Below, in pieces: positions 55,624-64,000 of a stretch of 64,000 nt of DNA. Made by a program: the position numbers and the translations under genes. The notes below the pieces were generated by a model. The model was not told where the DNA came from. It was given only the letters and a program-made list of their open reading frames with translations, and made no database searches. Origin of the DNA: Linnemannia hyalina (lineage: Eukaryota > Mortierellomycota > Mortierellomycetes > Mortierellales > Mortierellaceae); the NCBI GenBank assembly GCA_019671135.1, contig JAHRHY010000001.1:1550001-1614000 (forward strand), in the 5' to 3' direction. Within the stretch, counting starts at the first letter, position 1. The number at the start of each line of letters is the position of its first letter.

Positions 55624-56379
55624 TCAATCAAAATCGATCAGCTCCCGGCTCCTCTCGTTCATAATCTCGGTAAGACTCAGTACACTAGCCAGAAGGAGGA
55701 TCTGGAGACCCGACTTGTCAAGTACATGGGCAGTCGCAGCCGCAAAGATAATCAGCTTGTCAGAGGCGCCAGTATGGCTGCTCTGGAGCTTGGCGACCTT
55801 GGTCGCTGGTCCAAGGCTGGCCGAGTGGCACAGGAGAACATCCGATCCAGGAGGAGCCATGATGCCCTGGCCATTGCCGGCAGTCCACTGGTAAATCTGG
55901 CCTTCAAACTCAAAGGCCCAGCAGGTGTTACCAATACCCGACGACGAGATGTCGGTCAGGAACCGATCGGGACGGTCGTACTCTAAGTCGGACGAGTAAG
56001 GGGTGTTGACCCGCTTGTACTGGAGGGCATTCTTCTCGACGGCCTTCTTGAAGGCGACCATATCGCGGAACTGGACGTTGATGTCCTTGGAGTCTGTCGT
56101 GAGGTAGAGGTCGAGAAGGTGCTCGCCCTTGGACTTGATCTTACAGACCTGGTTGCTTTTGTAGTCCTTGACGGTCATGTTGCGGTTGCTAGAGTCTGAT
56201 TTAGACTGGAAGGTGTAGGAGTCCTTCTTGTTGTCGGTGGTGCACTTGATTTTGGGCGAGAGGAGACCTCCGGCGGTGAGGGTGAAGGTGACGGTGGGGT
56301 GGAAGGAGGGGCTGAAGGGTGCAGGATCGGAACGGGTGTTCATGCTGAGCATGACTGGCGCTGGACGTGTGAGAGGCAT
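55624..56379 (-). CDS. Intronless protein of uncertain family, possibly tubby-C-like
   Basis: A single open frame of 251 aa from ATG 56379, with balanced composition and C/G-ending codons, so I take it as a real gene. No family is certain. The N-terminal part alternates short beta-like strands (TVTFTLTAGG, KKDSYTFQSKSD, MTVKDYKSNQVCKIKSKG, LDLYLTTDSKDINVQF). The middle has YKRVNTPYSSDLEYDRPDRF and NTCWAFEFEGQIYQWTAG. The end holds a hydrophobic helix (LDKSGLQILLLASVLSLTEI) after AKLQSS. The beta-rich order with one C-terminal helix resembles the tubby C-terminal/LURP-like fold and small fungal DUF families, but this is only a shape argument. No signal peptide is seen. It stands alone in a gene-poor stretch. 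Confidence 0.6.
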   Translation of the reverse strand: MPLTRPAPVMLSMNTRSDPAPFSPSFHPTVTFTLTAGGLLSPKIKCTTDNKKDSYTFQSKSDSSNRNMTVKDYKSNQVCKIKSKGEHLLDLYLTTDSKDINVQFRDMVAFKKAVEKNALQYKRVNTPYSSDLEYDRPDRFLTDISSSGIGNTCWAFEFEGQIYQWTAGNGQGIMAPPGSDVLLCHSASLGPATKVAKLQSSHTGASDKLIIFAAATAHVLDKSGLQILLLASVLSLTEIMNERSRELIDFD

Positions 56380-57235
56380 TATTATGTGCTGGCTGTTGTT
56401 GGTTGGAGGTATGAGTAGGGTATGTATGTTTATCTTGATTGACCTGTTGGAGGGAAAGAGAGGAGAGAATGGAGAGACAGGTTAGAGATAGTACTTTAAG
56501 GCACTAATTATATGTATCGACCGTTGACAACTCTACTTGTCTCGATCTCGATACTCTCTCACGCCACGCCCTCCTTCATCATCATCATTTAGATGTTGCT
56601 GTAGCATATCGTACCCGATTTGCACGCTTACACGCTTACACACATCCACACGGATACGATCCGCAGAGGTACATGTACATCATCACAATCACTTTATGCG
56701 ACTCACTCGCACTCGATTAGCACGTTTTCTATCTCCCTCTCTTTTTACACTCTCACTTCTATTCACACTCCCCTCCCTGTGCTCTCTTTCTTTTCTTATT
56801 GCCTATTGTGACATTGTCACTCAATTGCTGCTGAGTCTCTTTCATAGCTGTTGTTGTTGTTCTAGTTCTAGTTGTCTGCTATTTGAATTTTTCTCTCCTT
56901 GGCCAATCACAGTCTCCACCCAAGTTGGCATAAAATGCCGTAATCAGATGAAGGCGACTCAGCGCCCTTTTCTTTCTCTTCTCTTCTGTCTCCTTGCAAA
57001 CTCCAAAGTAGACAATTAAAAAAGGATGCTGTGTTTCCCTCGAGTAGATAGTAAGACGTTTCGAGTTCGTTGCAGCTCCTTTTTTTTTCATCACTCGCTC
57101 GCTCTTGTTTTCATTTGTCATTGTTTTCTCTATGGGATTCCCATGGTGATACAAATTATCGAAATGAGTGAAGGTTTGGACCATCCCCGGCAGGGTGATG
57201 GTAAGCGTGCGGGAAAAAGGGAGAAGATACAAAGA

Positions 57236-57247
57236 GGGGGGGGGGGG
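57236..57247. repeat. Poly(G) tract, 12 nt
   Basis: Uninterrupted run of G, an unusually long one for this window. Confidence 0.9.
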
Positions 57248-58342
57248 CTGGCCAATGGTTTGAGCTCAAAAGGAGAATGCACCGCCATTAAGTTTCTCCG
57301 TTTAGCTGTGGGAGTGATAGTAACGAAGTGAGAGGGAGGGAAGCACAATACAAAAAATAAGGAGTCCCTCTCGAGATAGGGGGGATTTTTTTCCTCTTGC
57401 GCAGGAAAAAAGAATGACTTACCGATCGGTTGTTTTACTTATGGGTTCTGCGAGTGAATTGGTCAGAAAGTAGGGAGGAGGATACAGGGAGGAAGGGAGT
57501 GGGGTATTGAAGAAATGATGTATATAACGAGGTTGGTGCCTGAAAGGAAAAACCGCCGAGTGGAACAGTGGGGAGCGTGAAGGGACAAGATGGAGAATAG
57601 AGCGATGAAGTGCTTTTCAGCAGCGATAGAGAAATCGAGTTGGTTTATATGTGAGAGGGTGGAGCGGAGAGGAGTGAGAAGGGTGGAATAGAAGTGAAGT
57701 GAGAGTGAGAGTAAGGACGAACGGATTAAAGGGACAGTTGCGGGTATGAAGATGCAAGTGTGAAAGAAAAGGTATGCGGAGGAAGCAGCGGAAAGGAAGT
57801 AGAGGATGAAGAGTGAAGTGCAAGAGAAAAAGGTACGAGCGAAGGTGAAGAAGTGAGGGGATGAAGTAAAGAAGAGAGAAGTGACGGAAAGAAGAGAAGA
57901 GTTGAAAAAGAGACTAAGAACAAGAGGAAGAAAGAAAAAGAATTTTAAAACGTGGAAAGAAAAGCAAAGAAGTATATATAATCGATCGGGATTGAACTGT
58001 ATTGATTGACTGGTTGACTCTTTTTCTTGACTCGTGTTGTCTGGGTGCTGTACACATGTGGAAAAAATATATGCGGAAAGGAGAAATGAGAGCACTTTCT
58101 TCCTCTCTCTCTCTCTTTGTGTTTCTTTGTCCTTGTTGTTCTCAATTGATTCCTTCATGTTTGTTTATTTTCTTTTGTTGGTTGGTTGCCTCTGTTTTGC
58201 GTGTTCATTGTTGTTGGTTACTGTCACAGTTGCAACTGGCGCCTCCATCACATCTCGTCTTATCCCGTGGGCGAGAAAATACCCCTTGTTTGCCTTGTCT
58301 GCTCATCGTTGCCTTGTTTGTCTCGCTAATTCTCCTTTTTCT

Positions 58343-58374
58343 CTGTTTCTCTGTTTCTCTGTTTCTCTGTTTCT
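58343..58374. repeat. Four copies of CTGTTTCT
   Basis: A perfect tandem 8-mer in non-coding DNA. Confidence 0.9.
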
Positions 58375-58731
58375 GACAACCTACACTGCCTTGAATAAAA
58401 AAAGCAACAAGTGTTCAAGGGCCATTAAGGTACAATGGAGGACACGAACAATCGATCAAAGGAACAAAGGCAATCAACCCAAGACATTATATATGCCTGA
58501 AAGGCTTTTGTTTGTCCAACAATCCTTTGTCTCGTTTCTCCCAACGCCCCTTTCCTTCGTGCACCTCTTTTCATCCCCTTTTTCTATTACATATCCCCCC
58601 CTTTTCCCTTTTTTTTGCACTCTTCAGATATCCAAGAAAGCCAACCGGCTGAGAAAAAAAACAACAAGTTCCATCATGCATCGCATCCAAAAGCCAACAG
58701 GAGTTGAGAAAGTCAAAAATGAAAAAGAAAA

Positions 58732-58768
58732 ACAAACAAACAAACAAACAAACAAACAAACAAACAAA
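58732..58768. repeat. CAAA microsatellite
   Basis: Nine or so CAAA units without interruption. Confidence 0.95.
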
Positions 58769-59922
58769 AGAATTAGCTTGTAGCGAGATCTGCAGGGGAG
58801 GCAGAGAATAAAACACGCGAAAAGTCGGCTGGTCAAATGAATGGATCCACACAACAACGCAACTCTTAACCCACAACCAACTTTACGCCACACGCGAAAG
58901 AAAACGAACAGAAAAGAAAACGAGAAATGAAAAAAAGAAGAGTCGGGCGGTGGCCATGAACTCGACAAAAAGGAACAAAGTATGCAGCTTTTCCACGCCC
59001 AAAAGATGGTAGAAGAGAAGAACCTTCGATAATTACAAAAAAAAAAAGGTTGGGTCAAGTAAAGTTGGATTGAGAGTTGGTCGAGAGTTTAGTGGAGTTG
59101 AGGCCTTAAAGTGGGTTGCGTTGAGATGGAATAGGACGCGGTACTCCTTCCTTTTCCTCTCTTTGTATCTTACAACGATCGCCTCTCTTATTGCTCCTCC
59201 CCGTTCATCTGTCGTCCTCCCAACCCAACGCAACCCACGCAATTTCAACGCCCTATTTTTTTTTATTACCGTGGTCGTGGTGCCCCCCATTTTTAGGAGT
59301 TTGCCTAAGCAACGAAAAAACCTTTCAGCAAGCGGATAGGGCTATAATACAAAGCACAGATTGGATCATGGCTAGACCTTTTTACTCACTTCATGTGTGA
59401 CCCTGTGCATGGTGTGAGTGAGGTAGAGCATCCATGCAAAAGAAATCCAGCAAGAAAAATGAAGATTGGGCAATATGCAGGCAAGCGTGGGTCGAAAAGG
59501 TACATAGGCGAGACTACAATAACCTGCTGTTCAGGGACAAGGTACAAGGAATAGGGGACGAGGGACTTTGGGGTCGTTGAATGGGCGGGATGCATCTGAG
59601 TTGTGCCTTATAATTGAACAAAAAAGTCCCCGACTCGATTCCTTCCTTATTTCGTTCACATCGCGTATGGTGATTACGGTGCTGTCGGCGGTGGCGATGG
59701 CGGTCGTAGTCTGGTCCGCGCCCAGCTCAGGTACGGATGTATATACGTACTTGTATTTTTGACGCGAAAGTGAAAACAACAAGATAGAAGATGAATGAAT
59801 CTATGAGCGAGAGGATAGAAGTTCTTTACTGCATGAATATTGTATCGAGTCTTGCTATTCCTCTCCTCCACCTTTATATCCTATTCTTGTTCTCTCTCTC
59901 TTATCCTATCTCCTATCTACAT

Positions 59923-59954
59923 GCTCCCTTGCTCCCTTGCTCCCTTGCTCCCTT
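59923..59954. repeat. Four copies of GCTCCCTT
   Basis: A perfect tandem 8-mer in a CT-rich stretch. Confidence 0.9.
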
Positions 59955-61053
59955 TCCCTCGCCCTGCGCCATGCATGTTGTTTATTTTGTCGACTCAGGA
60001 ACAGCAAGATATTAAATGTTTCGCATCTCCATCTCCATCTGCTTCTCTCCTCTCTCCATCTTGTGTTCTTTTTTCACTCGCTCACTTGCATTGTGACAAT
60101 TGAAAGCAAAAAACAGCAAGGTAGGGAAGCAAAAGAATGAGGAGAGTGGCGGATACAGGTTTGTGTATTTTTTAATGTTTTCGGGGAGCTGGATGAGCCT
60201 TCGAAAAAGAAAACAGCAGAAACAACAAGAACACAGAACAAGACAGAAGAAAGTTGGAAGAGAGGAAAGACTAGCTTTTGGACCACCATCCCATCCAGAA
60301 GCTTGGCTTCGTCTATCCGCCTCGCCTGATTGGAGGATTGGACACACAAACAAGGTTTCTTCACTTTCTTCCTTCAACCTTCGTTCAAACACAAATAAAC
60401 AACATCCGGGGAAAGAGGACATCCTTGAGGTGACCTTTGTTTTCTTTTTCTAACTTCTTATCCCTTTTTCTTCCTCGTTTCTCTTTCGCTCTCTCTTTCC
60501 CACTCTCTCTCTCTCCCCCCCCTTCAATCTCTCCTCTGTCCTTCCCATTGATGCTAGATGGCTAAAAAAAACTGCTGCTGCTCTTACCTGCTGAAGATGA
60601 GTGATTGCTCATCAAACCACCAAGAACACAAACCAAAGACGGGCTTTTTTTTCTTTCTTTCTTTCTTGCTCAAAATGCGCCTCATGGCTGGAGTGAGTGG
60701 GATTGGTTGTTGCGGGGTTATGAAGAAGATTGAGAGTCTTGTTTTCCATTGCCGATCACCGGCATACAAACAAAACCTGAACTCTACCCGAGGAGTGGGC
60801 ATAGCAAATCCTTTCCCCAGTTACTCAGCCAAAATAATGATGACTCCTCTGGAACGAGTCGCTCATCTCTCATTTTCACTCAGCTCAGCGAAAAGAGTTC
60901 TATATTTTGTCCAATTGTATGAGCTATGAGGTGATGGACTGGGAGGTTTCTCCAAGGATGGAAGAATCTCCATTCGTGATTACATTTCATTCATTCATCA
61001 TCATCGTCAAAAATAAATAGTGTTCTTCTTCTTTTGAGTTGTCAGTCGCCACG

Positions 61054-61079
61054 TTTTTTTTTTTTTTTTTTTTTTTTTT
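61054..61079. repeat. Poly(T) tract, 26 nt
   Basis: Uninterrupted run of T in the gene-poor region. Confidence 0.9.
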
Positions 61080-62240
61080 AGTGCTGACCTTTGAGGTTTT
61101 CTTGGTCCGCATCTTCCAAAAAAAAATCATGGGGTTGAGTCGTGAGGGGGTTTTCTAACAACAAAGGAGAAGAGAAGAGCCAGGTAGGTCATCAACAGTT
61201 CAATTCGGTCATTTAATGCAGATGAACCCCGATTCTCCTCCCCTTTCACCAAGGGAAGAAGTAAAAACCTGTCGATAAATGGGCAGAGACAGATGTAGAA
61301 AACGTGAACGAGGCCACACCCTGTGTGGAAAATGCTGACCAAAAAATTGGTGCCTGAAAAAAGGCTTTGGAGGCTGTGGTTGTGGTTCATTGCTGGACTA
61401 GCCAGTTTCACTATTCAATTCAATTGAGACAAATGCATTGCCCTCTCTGTGTTCTAGATCTTGATCTTGTCCCTCTTCACCTCTTGTTTGTTGCACTGAG
61501 TCCGTTCTGTTAGCGTGCTTTTTGTGTGGAGAAAAAGGAAGGGAAGGGCAAAGGGCAAAAGGGGGACTCCTGTTTAACGATCTAATACTGAAAACACACA
61601 CACGCAGACAAACAGGAGGGGCATGAGTCAGCGCCATGCATAGCCCTGGAACATTTCTACCTATTCGTGTTTGTTTATGCTTCTTCCCAGCCATGCACCC
61701 CGTCCTGTTCTGTGCCCTTTCTTGTCTTGTCGTGTCCCCCCTGACCCCTGTGCATGATTATGCGCATTATTGTCATGGTCTATAATATATTACCGTTGCT
61801 GTTCTTTTTTGCGCTTTCTTCATTTCCTTCTTCAGTTTTCCCTTGCCCCGAACCCCTCGTTTCCACGCCCCTCATCCCATGTTCATTATTATTTTACCCC
61901 TGATCAGTAATTCAAAAAGTACCTCCCATCTCGATAACTGAAAGTACCCATCGCCTAAGCCATTTCTCCGAGGGCTCGTCTTTACGTACAAAAAACGAGG
62001 GTACCTTTCCGTTCCAACGGTTGGGGTGTGTGTGGCGTGGGAGGTTTTTGACAATTTTTTGTCTTATTTAGGTTGGAACCGAAGGAAATGAAAGGAGTCA
62101 GCTTTCGAAGCATCTCGACCTCTTACTTCACTCTCATCTCCTCTCCTCTTCCCCCATCCTCCCTCCTCGTACCCCCCTTCTCTCTCTCTACCTTCGCCCC
62201 TCTCCTCTACCTGCACAAAAGTCGGTCACTAAAAGAGGAG

Positions 62241-62249
62241 CAACAACAA

Positions 62250-62284
<35 letters not shown>
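62241..62284. repeat. CAA microsatellite
   Basis: About 13 CAA units with one interruption near the start; probably non-coding, since the surrounding frame is otherwise CT-rich. Confidence 0.9.
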
Positions 62285-62285
<1 letters not shown>

Positions 62286-63041
62286 AAAAGTTCGGGTCTA
62301 AAGTATTTCATAATTCTGTGGAAATCCCAATTTTTTTTTAAACATCCAACACAAACTCAGAATCAAAATAAAACAGAGAAATCTCGCCATGTGGCGAGCG
62401 CGTGTTTGTACCTGAAAGAACTACAGTACCCCGCCTCTCCCTCTCTCCCCCATTCGATCATTGCCGGTAAATCGGCCGTTCCGTATCCTCCGACGAAGAA
62501 TATGAGGAAGACGTAATTGAGTCTAGTCTGCAACTTTTTTTTTTTTTTTTTTCTGCAAGGAAAAGATGAGAAATTGAGAATTGAGAGCAAACGAGCCAAA
62601 CTCCAAAAAAAAAAAAAGAGAAGAATAGAAAGCCAGTTACCGGCTGACAAAACATCATAAGCCCTTTCTTTTTCACGGAGTTTGGAGGATGTGGTAATCA
62701 TGACGGTATCGTTCGTCAACAACAACAACGTGGTTGCTATCAAAGCAAAAGAGCGCGCTTGTTGTTCATTAGTTCCTTATCCATTGGGAATGACCAAAAT
62801 AGTCGTTTGTGGAAGACAGCCAAAGATATCAATTGGGAGCCCTTTTTTTCTTGTTCCATCTCCTCTTCATTTCCCTCTTCTCCTTCTCCTTCATAACGCG
62901 CCTGAACAAACACTACCAAAAATATAATCGAGAAGTTGCTGACCAAGAATGAATTCTTTTCTGCTACGCGCTGGAGGTGTTTGATGATGATGATACTTTT
63001 GTAACAGTTTCTGACGCAAAAATCTGCTCCTGCTATGGACC

Positions 63042-63960
63042 CTATTTCCGTTGGAGCGGTTTCGAGTTGGTGGAAGAAAATCCAGGGACGTAGGAGTTGA
63101 CGCCCGGAGGTGCAGACGAAGGTGCTGATCCAGGCGCCACCTGTGGTTGTGCTGGGCTATCCTGCCAAAGACCGTCTCTCTTCCAGCCACTCACAAGAAC
63201 CTTGATCTAGTGAAACAGGTAGTAAGTTCACAAAAAATAAGAGACATGTGGAGTTAGCATGACTTTCCCGTTTCACACCTCCGTGTATAGTATCACGATC
63301 GTGTCCTTGTGTCCCCTTTCCACCCATTATCTCTTGTCCCTGTCCTCATCATTCCCCGGCCCCTTATTTTCTTTGCTCATGCTCCAATTTCCCCATGATA
63401 TCCCGTCAACTTTGAACACAGAAACTTACGACGAGAGGCAAAGGGATAGGTTTAGAAAGTCTCTTTCTGTCATAGACAAGACTGTCATAGATGGCATCGT
63501 GGTTGCCCGGATGGATAGCATTCAGCGCCGGGTTCTGGCTATTGGCGCTCTGCACAACCTGCCACCGTCCCTTCGTCCATTCCTCCCTCGTCCGGTTCCA
63601 ATGCTCCAATCCTGTCGCCGCGCCTGTGGGTGGCCCCTGTCCTTGTCCTTGTCCTAGCTGTTGTGATGGTGAAGAGGAGGAACCAGATGACTCCTGTTGT
63701 TGTTGGTCCACGCTACCGTCTATTGAAAGTGATTGCGCTGTACTGGATGCGAGAAGATCATCGGTTGGGGAGCTGACGGATGTGAGGTGGTTGTAGTATT
63801 GGCGGTATTCGGGAGTGTCCATGCCGGCCATGGTGTCGAAGAAGGGGTCGCCTGTTGCCCATGATGGCTTCTTTATTGCTGCTGCTGTTGCTGGCGCTTG
63901 AGAAGGCAGGGTGGGGATCATGTTCAAGGGTGACGATGTTGACTGATCATTGGGATCCAT
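63042..63960 (-). CDS. Gag1-like/DUF4050 protein
   Basis: Two exons on the minus strand (63960-63430 and 63206-63042) join in frame to 231 aa. The ordered core lies at about 115-210: LEHWNRTREEWTKGRW, then NPALNAIHPGNHDAIYDSLV, RKRLSKPIPL, and after the intron IKVLVSGWKRDGLW. This order (W-x-x-x-R-x-x-W, a short helix ending before the YDxLV segment, then basic KPIPL and VSGWKxDGxW) is how I recall the fungal DUF4050 family, renamed for a Gag1-like clamp domain; the cellular role is poorly known. The N-terminus is disordered, with SSPTDDLLASS and QQQQ. The C-terminal 45 residues are Pro/Ser-rich. The ATG at 63960 is the first in frame and lies 40 bp from the window edge, so the promoter is mostly outside. 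Confidence 0.78.
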
Positions 63961-64000
63961 GGCTTTCGGTTCTGTCTGCTCTCTGTGCTGTGTTGCGGTA

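Larger units (their letters stand above)
56380..63041. other. Gene-poor, low-complexity region
   Basis: 6.7 kb in which I find no supported gene on either strand. The longest open frames are translated CT- or GA-rich repeats. It includes a G run (57236-57247), four copies of CTGTTTCT (58343-58374), a CAAA repeat (58732-58768), four copies of GCTCCCTT (59923-59954), a T run (61054-61079), a CAA repeat (62241-62284) and further A and T runs near 62530-62620. The promoter of the 251-aa gene lies at the left end and the 3' UTR of the Gag1-like gene at the right end. Confidence 0.55.

Noticed and set aside
57463..58158. 231-codon minus-strand frame in the gene-poor region
   Set aside because: It is Ser/Leu/Phe-rich, derived from a purine-rich plus strand, without motifs or suitable splice sites.
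1..64000. tRNA, rRNA, CRISPR, prophage or transposase genes
   Set aside because: I looked for A/B-box pairs, repeat-spacer arrays, integrase or transposase motifs and long terminal repeats and saw none I could support by eye.

Overview
The window looks like a gene-dense piece of a fungal nuclear chromosome. I read 20 protein-coding genes with fair to good support. Fourteen are split by short spliceosomal introns, nearly all GT-AG with donors such as GTAAGT or GTACGT and acceptors such as TATAG or TTCAG. I rebuilt these exon by exon, and every model closes in frame. The content (RSR1/Rap GTPase, SYF1, URB1, ATP16, plant-type DAHP synthase, Zn2Cys6 factor, MATA-type HMG box, arrestin-like adaptors), the many CAA/polyQ tracts and the long T/C-rich leaders suggest an early-diverging filamentous fungus, possibly Mortierellomycota or Mucoromycota. 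That placement is inference. There is no operon structure, CRISPR, prophage or recognisable transposon, and I found no tRNA or rRNA gene.

Layout. 1-3948: no gene seen; it ends in the CT-rich leader of a Rap/RSR1 small GTPase (3949-5720, +). 6092-8100 (-): PIG-A/GPI3, catalytic subunit of GPI-GlcNAc transferase. It shares a 291-bp divergent promoter with SYF1 (8392-11782, +), a splicing factor of the NineTeen complex. URB1/NPA1 (19211-11894, -; about 2162 aa, nine exons), for 60S ribosome assembly, converges on SYF1. An F-box-like protein (21265-19392, -) and ATP synthase delta (23083-21587, -) follow. The latter is divergent from type II DAHP synthase (23410-25683, +).

Two tandem arrestin-like genes (26124-27427 and 27838-29329, +) carry C-terminal PY-type motifs. 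A PX-BAR sorting nexin (30033-32551, +), a 1055-aa Zn2Cys6 factor (33708-37480, +) and a YMC020W-like alpha/beta hydrolase (37761-39875, +) come next. An SR-rich nuclear protein (41916-39988, -) lies tail-to-tail with the hydrolase. A diverged beta-hydroxyacid dehydrogenase (42654-43937, +) follows it.

The right third is sparser: a small secreted double-psi beta-barrel protein (46044-46496, +), a MATA-type HMG-box protein (48568-46997, -), coronin (54194-51532, -), an intronless 251-aa protein of uncertain family (56379-55624, -), and a Gag1-like/DUF4050 protein (63960-63042, -) at the right edge. The 6.7 kb from 56380 to 63041 holds only low-complexity DNA.

The genes do not form one pathway. 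Most are housekeeping genes for GPI anchors, splicing, ribosomes, ATP synthesis and aromatic amino acids. A sub-theme is membrane traffic and polarity: RSR1, two arrestin-like adaptors, the sorting nexin and coronin. The most interesting leads are three proteins with PY-type motifs in their tails, the HMG-box gene converging on a probably highly expressed secreted protein, the cysteine-rich F-box protein, and a probable GC-AG intron in URB1. I did not find a clearly new multi-gene system.
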